From the NCBI RefSeq assembly GCF_002939475.1, contig NZ_PKFQ01000001.1:5639001-5703000 (forward strand): a stretch of 64,000 nucleotides of DNA, written 5' to 3'. The position numbers and the translations under genes are program-made. Under the pieces are notes generated by a model, which saw only the letters and a list, made by a program, of their open reading frames with translations, had not been told where the DNA came from and searched no databases. How positions within the stretch are numbered: position 1 is the stretch's first letter; every line of letters begins with the position of its first letter. Positions 51,105 to 59,793 of the stretch are shown here, piece by piece. The stretch comes from Streptomyces cinnamoneus. Its GTDB lineage: Bacteria > Actinomycetota > Actinomycetes > Streptomycetales > Streptomycetaceae.

Positions 51105-52135
51105 GCGCCGACGCGATCACGGACGAGCGCCTGATCGGCCGCAGCCCCCTCCGCCGCCTGCTCGGCCGGCCCGAGCTGGGCGCGGTGGTGGGCGCGGCGG
51201 CGGTCTTCCTCTTCTTCTCGTTCGCCGCGGACAGCTTCCTGCGGGCCTCCAGCCTCTCCACCGTCCTGTACGCGTCCTCGACGATCGGCATCATGGCCGT
51301 CCCGGTGGCGCTGCTGATGATCGGTGGCGAGTTCGACCTGTCGACCGGCGTGATGGTCACCACGTCGGCGCTGGTCTCCTCGATGGTCAGCTACCAGATG
51401 ACGGCGAACGTCTGGGTGGGCGTGGGGGTGTCCCTGCTGGCCACCCTGGCCGTCGGCTTCTTCAACGGCTTCATGCTGACCCGCACCAAGCTGCCGAGCT
51501 TCATCATCACCCTCGGCACGTTCCTCATGCTCACCGGCCTGAACCTGGGCTTCACCAAGCTCGTCAGCGGCACCGTCTCCACCAAGACCATCGGTGACAT
51601 GGAAGGCTTCGAGTCGGCCCGGACGCTCTTCGCCTCCCACCTGACGATCGGCGACGTCGACCTCCAGGTGACGATCCTGTGGTGGTTCGGGCTCGTCGCC
51701 CTCGCCACCTGGATCCTGCTGCGCACCCGCGTGGGCAACTGGATCTTCGCGGTCGGCGGCGGCGCGGACGCGGCCCGCGCGGTCGGCGTCCCCGTCAACA
51801 AGACCAAGATCGGCCTCTACATGGCCGTGGCCTTCTGCGCCTGGATCTCCGGCCAGCACCTGCTGATGTCGTACGACGTGGTGCAGTCCGGCGAGGGCGT
51901 CGGCAACGAGTTCCTCTACATCATCGCGGCCGTCATCGGCGGCTGCCTGATGACCGGCGGCTACGGCTCGGCCATCGGCTCCGCGGTGGGTGCCTTCATC
52001 TTCGGCATGACCAGCAAGGGCATCGTGTACGCGCAGTGGAACCCGGACTGGTTCAAGTTCTTCCTGGGCGGCATGCTCCTGCTGGCGACCCTGCTGAACG
52101 CATGGGTCCGCAAGCGGGCGGAGGCGAGCAAGTGA
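51101..52135 (+). CDS. Sugar ABC transporter permease (RbsC-like)
   Basis: The 344-aa protein has about ten membrane helices and the RbsC/XylH-type motifs LLMIGGEFDLSTGVMV, GFFNGFMLTRTKLPSFIITLG, AARAVGVPVNKTKIGLY and GCLMTGGYGSAIGSAVGAFI. It overlaps the binding-protein gene (ATGA) and the ATPase gene (GTGA). Confidence 0.92.
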   Translation: MSADAITDERLIGRSPLRRLLGRPELGAVVGAAAVFLFFSFAADSFLRASSLSTVLYASSTIGIMAVPVALLMIGGEFDLSTGVMVTTSALVSSMVSYQMTANVWVGVGVSLLATLAVGFFNGFMLTRTKLPSFIITLGTFLMLTGLNLGFTKLVSGTVSTKTIGDMEGFESARTLFASHLTIGDVDLQVTILWWFGLVALATWILLRTRVGNWIFAVGGGADAARAVGVPVNKTKIGLYMAVAFCAWISGQHLLMSYDVVQSGEGVGNEFLYIIAAVIGGCLMTGGYGSAIGSAVGAFIFGMTSKGIVYAQWNPDWFKFFLGGMLLLATLLNAWVRKRAEASK

Positions 52136-52956
52136 GCGCTCTGGTCAAGCTCACCGACGTGAGCAAGTACTACGGCAACATCCGCGCCCTCGAAGGCGTC
52201 TCCCTGGAGGTCCACGCGGGCGACATCACCTGCGTGCTGGGCGACAACGGTGCGGGCAAGTCGACCCTGATCAAGATCATCGCGGGTCTGCACCAGCACG
52301 ACGCGGGCGTGTTCGAGATCGAGGGCGAGGAGACGAAGCTCGCCTCCCCCCGCGAGGCCCTGGACCGGGGCATCGCCACGGTCTACCAGGACCTGGCGGT
52401 CGTCCCCCTGATGCCGGTCTGGCGGAACTTCTTCCTCGGCTCCGAGCCGACGAAGGGCAAGGGCCCCTTCAAGCGCCTCGACGTGCAGCAGATGCGCGAG
52501 ACGACCCGCGCGGAGCTGCTCCGCATGGGCATCGACCTGCGGGACGTGGACCAGCCCATCGGCACGCTCTCGGGCGGCGAGCGCCAGTGCGTCGCGATCG
52601 CCCGGGCGGTGTACTTCGGCGCGAAGGTGCTGGTCCTGGACGAACCCACCGCCGCGCTCGGCGTCAAGCAGTCGGGCGTGGTCCTCAAGTACGTGGCGGC
52701 GGCCCGCGACGCCGGCCTGGGCGTGGTCTTGATCACGCACAACCCGCACCACGCGTACCTGGTCGGTGACCGCTTCGTCCTCCTCAAGCGGGGAGCGATG
52801 GCGGGCAGCCACGCCAAGTCCGAGATCGCCCTGGACGAGCTGACCCGTCAGATGGCGGGCGGCTCGGAGCTCGACCAGCTCAGCCACGAGCTGGAGCGGG
52901 CACCGGGCCCCGACGTGATCGGCGGCAAGAAGATCGAAGCCACCGAGGCGGACTGA
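52132..52956 (+). CDS. Sugar ABC transporter ATP-binding protein
   Basis: The 274-aa protein has one ATPase domain: GDNGAGKSTLIK, a Q-loop in VYQDLAVVPLMPVWRNFF, LSGGERQCVAIARA, VLVLDEPTAALG and the switch histidine in LITHNPHH. Ribose-type importers often use a double-domain ATPase; here the single domain must dimerise, as in XylG/FrcA-like systems. It ends the importer operon. Confidence 0.92.
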   Translation: MSALVKLTDVSKYYGNIRALEGVSLEVHAGDITCVLGDNGAGKSTLIKIIAGLHQHDAGVFEIEGEETKLASPREALDRGIATVYQDLAVVPLMPVWRNFFLGSEPTKGKGPFKRLDVQQMRETTRAELLRMGIDLRDVDQPIGTLSGGERQCVAIARAVYFGAKVLVLDEPTAALGVKQSGVVLKYVAAARDAGLGVVLITHNPHHAYLVGDRFVLLKRGAMAGSHAKSEIALDELTRQMAGGSELDQLSHELERAPGPDVIGGKKIEATEAD

Positions 52957-52961
52957 CGACG

Positions 52962-52979
52962 CCCGCGCCCCGGCGCGGG
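52962..52979 (+). terminator. Hairpin after importer operon
   Basis: CCCGCGC and GCGCGGG pair around CCCG, six bases after the stop codon. It is short and lacks a T run. Confidence 0.45.
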
Positions 52980-53322
52980 TTCCACCCGGGCTGTCCACCG
53001 GGACCGTCGGTCCACCAGCGGCGGGAGGGGCCGAGGGGGGCGGGCCCTGCCAGGGGGCGGCGGATCGCCGGGCAAGCGCAACGGTCGGCGGTCGCCGTGA
53101 ACAATCCAGCCCCCGGAAGGGCCCGTCCGCCCTCGGCCCCGACCCACCCGCGTCCCGCCCCAGCCCCGGCTCCTGACCCACGACGCACCGGCAAGCGGCG
53201 GCACAAGGCCGAGCCCCCGCAAGCCGCACCGTTGTGCACCCGCCCCCACCCGTGAGGCACAATCGGCCACGACCGCATCCACGAGGCCCGGCCTCACGAG
53301 ACACCGCAGGGGCGACCACCGG
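52980..53322 (+). promoter_or_regulatory. Upstream region of ROK kinase gene
   Basis: This 340-bp stretch has no convincing gene. TTGTGC (53232-53237) and GCACAA (53257-53262) form an inverted repeat with a 19-bp spacer, which may be an operator or a loose -35/-10 pair (CACAAT). The presence of a promoter here would make the ROK gene independent of the importer operon. Confidence 0.4.
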
Positions 53323-54444
53323 ATGAGCATGTACCGCGAGCGCGTATACCGGGGCACCGGCAGAGCGACCGTGCTCCGCACGGTGGGCACGCGCGAGCGC
53401 CGCTCTCACCTCACCGCCCCCCGCGTCCCCACCGTGGGCATCGACATCGGTGGCACCAAGGTCATGGCCGGCGTCGTCGACGCCGACGGCAACATCCTCG
53501 AGAAGCTCCGCACCGAGACCCCGGACAAGTCCAAGAGCCCGAAGGTCGTCGAGGACACCATCGTGGAGCTGGTCCTGGACCTCTCCGACCGCCACGACGT
53601 CCACGCCGTCGGCATCGGCGCCGCCGGCTGGGTCGACGCCGACCGCAACCGGGTCCTGTTCGCCCCCCACCTGTCCTGGCGGAACGAGCCGCTGCGCGAC
53701 CGCCTCGCCGGCCGCCTGGCCGTCCCGGTCATGGTCGACAACGACGCCAACACCGCCGCCTGGGCGGAGTGGCGCTTCGGCGCGGGCCGCGGTGAGGACC
53801 ACCTGGTCATGATCACCCTCGGCACCGGCATCGGCGGCGCCATCCTCGAGGACGGCCAGGTCAAGCGCGGCAAGTTCGGCGTCGCCGGCGAGTTCGGCCA
53901 CATGCAGGTCGTGCCCGGCGGCCACCGCTGCCCGTGCGGCAACCGCGGCTGCTGGGAGCAGTACAGCTCCGGCAACGCCCTGGTGCGCGAGGCCCGCGAG
54001 CTGGCCGCCGCCGAGTCGCCCGTCGCCTACGGGATCATCGACCGCGTCGCCGGCAACATCCCCGAGATCACCGGCCCGCTGATCACGGAGCTGGCCCGCT
54101 CCGGCGACGCCATGTGCGTGGAGCTGCTCCAGGACATCGGCCAGTGGCTGGGTGTGGGCATCGCCAACCTCGCCGCCGCCCTCGACCCCTCCTGCTTCGT
54201 CATCGGCGGTGGCGTCAGCGCGGCCGACGACCTGCTGATCGGCCCGGCACGGGACGCCTTCCGCCGGCACCTCACCGGCCGTGGCTACCGCCCGGAGGCC
54301 CGCATCGTCAAGGCGCAGCTGGGCCCCGAGGCGGGCATGGTCGGCGCCGCCGACCTGGCGCGGCTCGTCGCCCGGCGCTTCCGCCGCGCCAACCGGCGCC
54401 GCGTCGAGCGCTACGAGCGCTACGCGCAGGCGGGCCGCGGGTGA
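53323..54444 (+). CDS. ROK-family sugar kinase (glucokinase-like)
   Basis: The 373-aa protein has the ROK phosphate motif VGIDIGGTKVMAGVV, NDANTAAWAEW with catalytic Asp, TLGTGIGGAI, EFGHMQV and the zinc motif CPCGNRGCWEQY. No HTH is present, so it is a kinase and not a ROK repressor. The first 35 residues are basic and unusual but keep an ATG start. It would phosphorylate glucose, or the sugar brought in by the adjacent importer. Confidence 0.9.
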   Translation: MSMYRERVYRGTGRATVLRTVGTRERRSHLTAPRVPTVGIDIGGTKVMAGVVDADGNILEKLRTETPDKSKSPKVVEDTIVELVLDLSDRHDVHAVGIGAAGWVDADRNRVLFAPHLSWRNEPLRDRLAGRLAVPVMVDNDANTAAWAEWRFGAGRGEDHLVMITLGTGIGGAILEDGQVKRGKFGVAGEFGHMQVVPGGHRCPCGNRGCWEQYSSGNALVREARELAAAESPVAYGIIDRVAGNIPEITGPLITELARSGDAMCVELLQDIGQWLGVGIANLAAALDPSCFVIGGGVSAADDLLIGPARDAFRRHLTGRGYRPEARIVKAQLGPEAGMVGAADLARLVARRFRRANRRRVERYERYAQAGRG

Positions 54445-55028
54445 TCACGATGGACCGTCCGGAACACACGGCCGCCCCCGGACCCCACGAGGCCCCGGGT
54501 GGCGCGGGCCCGGGCGGCGGCCGGCACCGCCGCTGGCTCAAGCCCGTCATCGTCTTCCTGCTCATCGCCATTCCCGCGGGCTACCTCTACATCTCGGCGA
54601 TGCAGAGCCGTGGGGGCGGCGAGAGCAAGCAGGAGCAGGCGGCCGCCACCGGCCTGGAGGAGGGCTGGCCCACCCGGCTGCAGCGGCGCCTCTACGAGGT
54701 GACGGTGCCGTCCTCCGCCGAGGACGTCGCCCACTTCGAGACGAACTCGTGGAAGTCCAGCGCCCTGTACCTGCGGTTCACGACGACCCGGGCGAAGTTC
54801 GACAAGTGGCTCACGGGGGTGGGCAGCAGCGCCGCCGACCTGGAGGACGGCGAGGTCACCATCGACGAGGACGAGGCCGCCGAGGTCGGCTGGGAGTTCG
54901 GCGACGGTCACCACTGGGCGGGCACGGTCCACGAGCAGGACAAGCCCAAGCCCACCCTGGAAATCACCGCCAACCTGGACGACCCGAAGCGTCCGAAGGT
55001 CTTCGTCGTCTCGACCACCACCCCCTGA
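54441..55028 (+). CDS. Single-pass membrane protein of unknown function
   Basis: The 195-aa protein has a Pro/Gly-rich N-terminal tail, one membrane helix at about 36-54 and an extracytoplasmic domain with VTVPSSAEDVAHFETNSW, SALYLRFTTTRAKFDKWL and VGWEFGDGHHWAG. I recognise no named family. GTG 54441 overlaps the kinase stop (GTGA), suggesting coupling; ATG 54450 is the alternative. Confidence 0.75.
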   Translation: MITMDRPEHTAAPGPHEAPGGAGPGGGRHRRWLKPVIVFLLIAIPAGYLYISAMQSRGGGESKQEQAAATGLEEGWPTRLQRRLYEVTVPSSAEDVAHFETNSWKSSALYLRFTTTRAKFDKWLTGVGSSAADLEDGEVTIDEDEAAEVGWEFGDGHHWAGTVHEQDKPKPTLEITANLDDPKRPKVFVVSTTTP

Positions 55029-55204
55029 GGGCGGTACCCCGCGCGCCGGTGGTGAGCGCGGCGCGGGGGAGCGGGAAGCCGCTGCCGTTCCTCAGGCGCG
55101 GTGTGCGTCGACCGAGGCGGTGCTCTGCGGATGGTCCGCCACCGTGTACACGCGGCCGTCGTTGTCGCTCCCGAAAGGGGTGAGGTCGGCCGGCGTGCGG
55201 GTGA

Positions 55205-55834
55205 GAGGGTGGATCAGCCGCTACCGGTGCGAGCACCGCCATGCCGCCCGGTACCGCGACCGCGCCGTGCTGCTGGCCGGCGACGCCGCCCACGTCCACC
55301 CGCCCACCGGGGGCCAGGGCCTCGACACGGGAATCGCCGACACCATGAGCCTGGGGTGGCGCCTGGCCGCGGCGGTCGCCGCCCCCGCTACGAGGGGCTC
55401 CTCGACGCCTACGCCTAGGAGCGCCGGCAGTCCGCCGCCCGCGTCATGCGGCTCACCGGCGCCATGCTGTACTTCAACGCGACCCCCGCGCTGTGGGGCC
55501 ACGCCCTGCGCGCCGTGGGACTGGGATGTGCGGGGCTGCCGCCCGTCCGCCGGCGCCTCGCCGCCGCCCTGGCCGGGCTGCAGGAGCGGGGCGCGGACCC
55601 GGCGCCCGGGTACGGAACGGAGCGCGGGCCCCCGACGTACCGCTGCTCGCCACGACCACGAGCCCCCACCGCCGACTGTTCGAGGCCCTGCGCGCCGGTC
55701 ACCACGTACACCTCGTACCGGCGTGCGGCACCCCGGATCCCCGGGCGGCGGCCATGACCCTGCCCCTGCAGACGGTGCGGACCGACGCCTACCGGCAGGC
55801 GCGCATCGTCCGTCCCGACGGGCACTTCCTGTGA
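55205..55834 (+). pseudogene. Broken FAD-dependent aromatic hydroxylase
   Basis: C-terminal parts of a PheA/TfdB-type FAD monooxygenase are spread over three frames. The first has AARYRDRAVLLAGDAAHVHP and PTGGQGLDTGIADTMSLGW. The second has EGLLDAYA, an in-frame TAG at 55416-55418, then ERRQSAARVMRLTGAMLYF. The third has LLATTTSPHRRLFEAL and RIVRPDGHFL at the end. Frame changes lie near 55385 and 55615, and the N-terminal FAD domain is gone. It cannot make a working enzyme. Confidence 0.8.
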
Positions 55835-56297
55835 CGTCCGGCCCCCTGTGCGCGTGCCACCCGGCCCTGCCGGGCGGCGCCCTGGCCGTCGCGGCCCCGA
55901 CCGCGGCCGTGCCCGCCGTGCCGGACGTCCCGGCGATGGGCCCGGCGCTCACCCAGCGGCCCGCCGCCGGCTACCAGCTCCCTCAAATCCTCGGCAGAAA
56001 CCATGGGACCCGGGCAGGTCAATATCTGTGCTCGCGAAGTGAGAATTAAGTTCGGAGCGCGATGAATATTACTTACCCGACAGGCAGAGCGGAGTTATTC
56101 GCCGTACGCGGCCGATCGCACCGTGCTAGTCTCGATCTCAGTTGCAGTTGTGGTTCCCGAAATCTTGCAGGCATCCCCGCCGGTTCATTCCGGTGGCGAT
56201 CCTCTCTGGCTCCGGTTATTTCCGGCAGGGTGATCATCACGGCGACACGGAGGACACACGGTGTGAACTCCGAGCACCGCCCCGAAGGAGAAATAAC
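55835..56297 (+). promoter_or_regulatory. Intergenic region and long leader of cspA-like gene
   Basis: Of these 460 bp the first half shows nothing convincing. The second half (about 56000-56297) is markedly AT-richer and should hold the promoter and a long 5' leader, as usual for cold-shock genes. A weak stem with CCGCCGG and CCGGTGG arms lies near 56177-56197. AAGGAG at 56285-56290 is the ribosome site. Confidence 0.45.
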
Positions 56298-56501
56298 ATG
56301 GCTTCCGGATCCGTGAAGTGGTTCAACGCCGAAAAGGGCTTCGGCTTCATCGAGCAGGACGGCGGCGGCCCCGACGTCTTCGCCCACTACTCGAACATCG
56401 CCGCCCAGGGCTTCCGTGAGCTGTCGGAGGGCCAGAAGGTCACGTTCGACATCGCGCAGGGCCAGAAGGGCCCGACGGCCGAGAACATCGTTCCCGCCTG
56501 A
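56298..56501 (+). CDS. cspA: CspA-family cold shock protein
   Basis: The 67-aa OB-fold protein has both RNA-binding motifs, VKWFNAEKGFGFI and DVFAHYSNI, and ends with QKGPTAENIVPA. It is an RNA chaperone that melts secondary structures. It is followed by a strong terminator, then by a DEAD-box helicase gene, a natural functional partner. Confidence 0.96.
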   Translation: MASGSVKWFNAEKGFGFIEQDGGGPDVFAHYSNIAAQGFRELSEGQKVTFDIAQGQKGPTAENIVPA

Positions 56502-56519
56502 CGTCGGCACGCACCTCGC

Positions 56520-56555
56520 AGCCGGGGCCCGCACCTTGGGGTGCGGGCCCCGGCT
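56520..56555 (+). terminator. Strong terminator after cspA
   Basis: A perfect 16-bp stem (56520-56535 with 56540-56555) around the tetraloop TTGG follows the stop codon by about 19 bases. Confidence 0.85.
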
Positions 56556-56789
56556 CGACGCGTTTTGAGGGGATGCGCGACCCGCTGTCCGGGCCCCGCC
56601 CGGGTTCCGGACGAGCATCCCGCCGGGACCTCCGTGCGAAACGACTGGCCCCGGCCGCGGGAATCGCGTCACGCGCTCCGGCGAAGCCTCCGCGAGCATC
56701 CCTCCGCCGATCGATTGTCCATCCGATTCGGCTCCCATTTTCTTCGGCTCGTTCTTGCGATTCTCCGCGCTGCTCGTTTTCTGCGGGAA
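56556..56789 (+). other. Leader region of DEAD-box gene
   Basis: These roughly 230 bp hold no gene that I can support. The last 80 bases are T-rich on the plus strand (CCCATTTTCTTCGGC, CTCGTTTTCTGC), suggesting an unstructured mRNA leader or promoter. Confidence 0.4.
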
Positions 56790-56816
56790 TTCCTTGATGC
56801 GTGCCACGTCAAGGAA
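56790..56816 (+). promoter_or_regulatory. Hairpin covering the ribosome site of the helicase gene
   Basis: TTCCTTGA (56790-56797) and TCAAGGAA (56809-56816) are perfect 8-bp arms with an 11-base loop. The right arm contains most of the ribosome site AAGGAAGG (56811-56818). Folding would hide it until the hairpin is opened. Confidence 0.65.
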
Positions 56817-56824
56817 GGTTCCCC

Positions 56825-58318
56825 GTGAACCGCACGCGTATAAACGATCGCTCCGCCCGCACCCGCTCCGGAAATCCGGGCTCCGCGATGGGCGGAAACC
56901 GCTCCGGCTCCCCGCGCCGTGCCGAAGGCCCCGGACGCCGGCGGACTTCGCCCCAGGGCGAGTTCGCACTGCCGAAGACGGTCACCTCGGCGCTGCCCGC
57001 CGTCGAGGCGTTCGCCGATCTCGACATGCCGGCGCAGTTGCTGGCCGCGCTGGGCCATGAGGGCGTGACCGTACCGTTCCCGATCCAGGCGGCGACCCTG
57101 CCGAACTCCCTCGCGGGGCGTGACGTGCTCGGCCGTGGCCGCACCGGCTCGGGCAAGACCCTCGCCTTCGGCCTCGCCCTGCTGGCCCGTACGGCAGGTC
57201 GACGCGCCGAGCCGCGGCTGCCGCTGGCCCTCGTCCTCGTACCCACCCGTGAGCTGGCCCAGCAGGTCACCGACGCCCTCACTCCGTACGCCCGCTCCGT
57301 GCGGCTGCGCCTTGCCACCGTGGTCGGTGGCATGCCGATCGGCAGGCAGGCCGCCGGGCTGCGTACCGGGGCGGAGGTCGTCGTCGCCACGCCGGGCCGG
57401 CTCAAGGACCTCATCGACCGTGGCGACTGCCGCCTGGACCAGGTCGCCGTCACCGTGCTCGACGAGGCCGACCAGATGACCGACATGGGCTTCATGCCCC
57501 AGGTCACCGAGCTGCTCGACCAGGTGCGCCCCGACGGCCAGCGGATGCTGTTCTCGGCCACCCTGGACCGCAACGTCGACCTGCTGGTCCGCCGCTACCT
57601 CACCGACCCGGTGGTCCACTCCGTCGACCCGTCCGCGGGCGCCGTGACGACCATGGAGCACCACGTCCTCCACGTGCACGGCGCGGACAAGCACCGGACG
57701 ACCACCGAGATCGCGGCCCGGGACGGCCGGGTGATCATGTTCCTGGACACCAAGCACGCGGTGGACCGGCTGACCGAGCACCTGCTGAACAGCGGTGTCC
57801 GCGCCGCCTCCCTGCACGGCGGCAAGTCCCAGCCGCAGCGCACGAAGACCCTGTCCCGCTTCAAGTCCGGACATGTGACGGTGCTGGTGGCGACCAACGT
57901 CGCGGCGCGCGGTATCCACGTCGACAACCTCGACCTGGTCGTGAACGTCGACCCGCCCAGCGACCACAAGGACTACCTGCACCGAGGCGGGCGCACGGCC
58001 CGCGCCGGCGAGTCCGGCAGCGTCGTCACCCTGGTGACCCCCCAGCAGCGCCGCGCCATGAGCCGGCTGATGGCCGCCGCCGGCATCACCCCGCAGACCA
58101 CCGAGGTGCGCTCGGGCGAAGCCGAACTGAGCCGCATCACCGGTGCCCAGGCCCCCTCGGGCGTCCCGGTCACCATCACGGCGCCGGCCACGGAACGTCC
58201 CCGGCGCGCCGACTCCTCCTCGCCCCGCGGACGGCGTGGTCGCGTCGGCCGGGGCCGGTCCGCCGGCGGCACGGGTCGCCGCACGGCACCGCGCTCGTCC
58301 GTCGACGCGGCCGCTTAG
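56825..58318 (+). CDS. DEAD-box RNA helicase (RhlE/CsdA-like)
   Basis: The 497-aa protein has the helicase motifs GRTGSGKTLAF (I), PTRELAQQ (Ia), ATPGRL (Ib), VLDEADQM (II, DEAD), FSATL (III), VLVATNVAARGIHV (V) and HRGGRTARAG (VI). The tail is Arg/Gly-rich (SSPRGRRGRVGRGRSAGG), good for RNA binding. It likely helps ribosomes or mRNA decay in the cold, with the CspA protein encoded upstream. GTG 56825 has AAGGAAGG seven bases before it, inside the hairpin. Confidence 0.93.
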   Translation: MNRTRINDRSARTRSGNPGSAMGGNRSGSPRRAEGPGRRRTSPQGEFALPKTVTSALPAVEAFADLDMPAQLLAALGHEGVTVPFPIQAATLPNSLAGRDVLGRGRTGSGKTLAFGLALLARTAGRRAEPRLPLALVLVPTRELAQQVTDALTPYARSVRLRLATVVGGMPIGRQAAGLRTGAEVVVATPGRLKDLIDRGDCRLDQVAVTVLDEADQMTDMGFMPQVTELLDQVRPDGQRMLFSATLDRNVDLLVRRYLTDPVVHSVDPSAGAVTTMEHHVLHVHGADKHRTTTEIAARDGRVIMFLDTKHAVDRLTEHLLNSGVRAASLHGGKSQPQRTKTLSRFKSGHVTVLVATNVAARGIHVDNLDLVVNVDPPSDHKDYLHRGGRTARAGESGSVVTLVTPQQRRAMSRLMAAAGITPQTTEVRSGEAELSRITGAQAPSGVPVTITAPATERPRRADSSSPRGRRGRVGRGRSAGGTGRRTAPRSSVDAAA

Positions 58319-58422
58319 AGCCGCCGAGACCCGTCGCGTCCGGCACCGTCGTACCCGACACCGTCACGCGGCGAGTCGCGGCCCGCACCCTCCACATCCG
58401 CCCGTCCCGCAGGAGGCACCCT

Positions 58423-58833
58423 TTGACACCGGCTCAGACTCGGCAACGCCCCCCGCACCCCCTCACCTCGGCCCCGGCCGGGGCCGAGGCCGTGGACCTG
58501 TCCGGACCGCAGGTCTGTGACGACATGACCGTGGAGGTGGCGCTGGCCGTCATGGCCGGCGCTCGTGTCGACTTCCTGTCCCTGTGCGACCGGGACGATC
58601 AGGTCACGGGCTCGATCACCCGGACCCGGCTCGTCGCCGTCCGCGACAGTTCCGCCTACACGGACCGGCTCCGGCTGAGGGACGTCCTCGGCGCCGACGG
58701 GCCGCCCGCCCCGCCCGCCCCCACGACGACGCCCGGAGCCGGGCACCCGGCGCGGTGCCGGCAGCCCGGCGTCCCGTCCGCCGTCGCCCGCGAGCACGGT
58801 TCCGCCCTGGACGCTCTCACCCTGTCCCGCTGA
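58423..58833 (+). CDS. Half CBS-domain-like protein
   Basis: The 136-aa protein has one CBS-like unit: VCDDMTVEVALAVMAGARVDFLSL, a strand with CDRDDQVTGSITRTRL and LRLRDVL. A full module needs two units, so it may pair with itself. The last 45 residues are low-complexity. It starts at a TTG with AGGAGG nine bases upstream. It follows the helicase gene in the same direction. Confidence 0.7.
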   Translation: MTPAQTRQRPPHPLTSAPAGAEAVDLSGPQVCDDMTVEVALAVMAGARVDFLSLCDRDDQVTGSITRTRLVAVRDSSAYTDRLRLRDVLGADGPPAPPAPTTTPGAGHPARCRQPGVPSAVAREHGSALDALTLSR

Positions 58834-58887
58834 TCGGCCCCACCCGCCCCCGTAGACCCGGTCCCCTTCCTTCCCCTGTGAGGCATC

Positions 58888-59247
58888 ATGCGCTGCGTCA
58901 TCGCCCGGTTCCCCTTCGACCTCACCAAGAGTGGGGTGCTGACCTCGATGAAGGGCGTGAAGCCCGAGGCCATCACGGGAGAGTCCGTGATCATCGGCCG
59001 CCGCCACTACCCCGTCAAGCAGGTGGGCGAAGTCATCACCCGGCAGGACCGCCGCGACTTCACCAGCGGAGAGGTCACCCGGGCCATGGCGCGGCTGGGC
59101 TTCACCTGTCGGAGCGCCCACGAGGCCGTGCCGGTTCCGCCCTCGCACGCCTCGCACGCCTCGCACGCCTCGCACGCCTCGCACGCCCCCACGCCGCTCG
59201 AGACCGCGTCGGCGCTGCTGGGCGGCCCCGGCCCGCTGGGGCTGTGA
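58888..59247 (+). CDS. SCO5918-type protein with Ser-His-Ala repeats
   Basis: The 119-aa protein has a conserved first part (MRCVIARFPFDLTKSGVL, SVIIGRRHYPVKQVGEVITR, FTSGEVTRAMARLGFTCR) of the SCO5918 family, usually found next to this cold-shock helicase. The C-terminal part has five Ser-His-Ala tripeptides coded by a 9-bp tandem repeat. The function is unknown; RNA-related by context. Confidence 0.8.
   Translation: MRCVIARFPFDLTKSGVLTSMKGVKPEAITGESVIIGRRHYPVKQVGEVITRQDRRDFTSGEVTRAMARLGFTCRSAHEAVPVPPSHASHASHASHASHAPTPLETASALLGGPGPLGL
59143..59187 (+). repeat. Five tandem copies of TCGCACGCC
   Basis: The 9-bp unit repeats exactly five times and keeps the reading frame, adding Ser-His-Ala each time. 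Copy number is likely to vary between strains. Confidence 0.95.
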
Positions 59248-59291
59248 CGACGACCTCCGGAAGCTGATCCACCGGACGGCGTCCGGCACAG

Positions 59292-59345
59292 GACAGCGAT
59301 GAAGGGCCCTGCCGACGCGCGTCGGCAGGGCCCTTCATCGCTGTC
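59292..59345. terminator. 54-bp perfect palindrome, bidirectional terminator
   Basis: Twenty-seven-base arms (59292-59318 and 59319-59345) pair perfectly, centred on GACGCGCGTC. It lies between the convergent SCO5918-type and GvpU-like genes, fitting a terminator for both. Confidence 0.85.
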
Positions 59346-59418
59346 GTCGTACGGTTGTTCGGATCGACCGGCGCCGTCACTGCGGGCGGCGCCGGACACG
59401 GGGTCTCAGTGTGGCGTC

Positions 59419-59793
59419 TCAGTGGTCGGAGTAGCTGAAGTCGCCCACGGTCCAGGCGCTGACGTCCTTGATCGCGACGCGGTACATCCCCCCGGTCTCG
59501 GGGATTCCGATGTTGCCCTGGAGGATCCGGGCGAGATGGAAGTGTAGATGCGTGGGCGCCTCGGCGCGGTCGGCGCGGTCCTGCGGCCGGTCCGCGCTGA
59601 AGACGGCGGAGAACGAACCGAGGTGGTCCGAGTCCTTGAGTACCTCCGAGACCCGCTCCCTCCACGCGGCCTCGGGAGCCAGTCGGCCAGTGATGACAGC
59701 ACCACCGACCACCACGGTCAGCGACATCTGATTGCTCTGCCCGGACTCCACCATGGTGGAGATGCCGACGAGCAGGTCGTCAGGGTTCGACAT
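59419..59793 (-). CDS. GvpU-like gas vesicle accessory protein
   Basis: The 124-aa protein has SLTVVVGGAVITGRLAPEAAWRE, a short central acidic stretch and LHFHLARILQGNIGIPE, the pattern of proteins annotated GvpU in actinobacteria. ATG 59793 is preferred; on the minus strand a -10-like TAGAAT (59807-59802) lies nine bases before it, so the mRNA is nearly leaderless. No other gas vesicle gene is in the window. The family call is moderate. Confidence 0.6.
   Translation of the reverse strand: MSNPDDLLVGISTMVESGQSNQMSLTVVVGGAVITGRLAPEAAWRERVSEVLKDSDHLGSFSAVFSADRPQDRADRAEAPTHLHFHLARILQGNIGIPETGGMYRVAIKDVSAWTVGDFSYSDH

Noticed and set aside
55848..56042. Short Arg/Pro-rich frame after the broken hydroxylase
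   Set aside because: Composition is typical of shifted-frame GC-rich DNA; no ribosome site.
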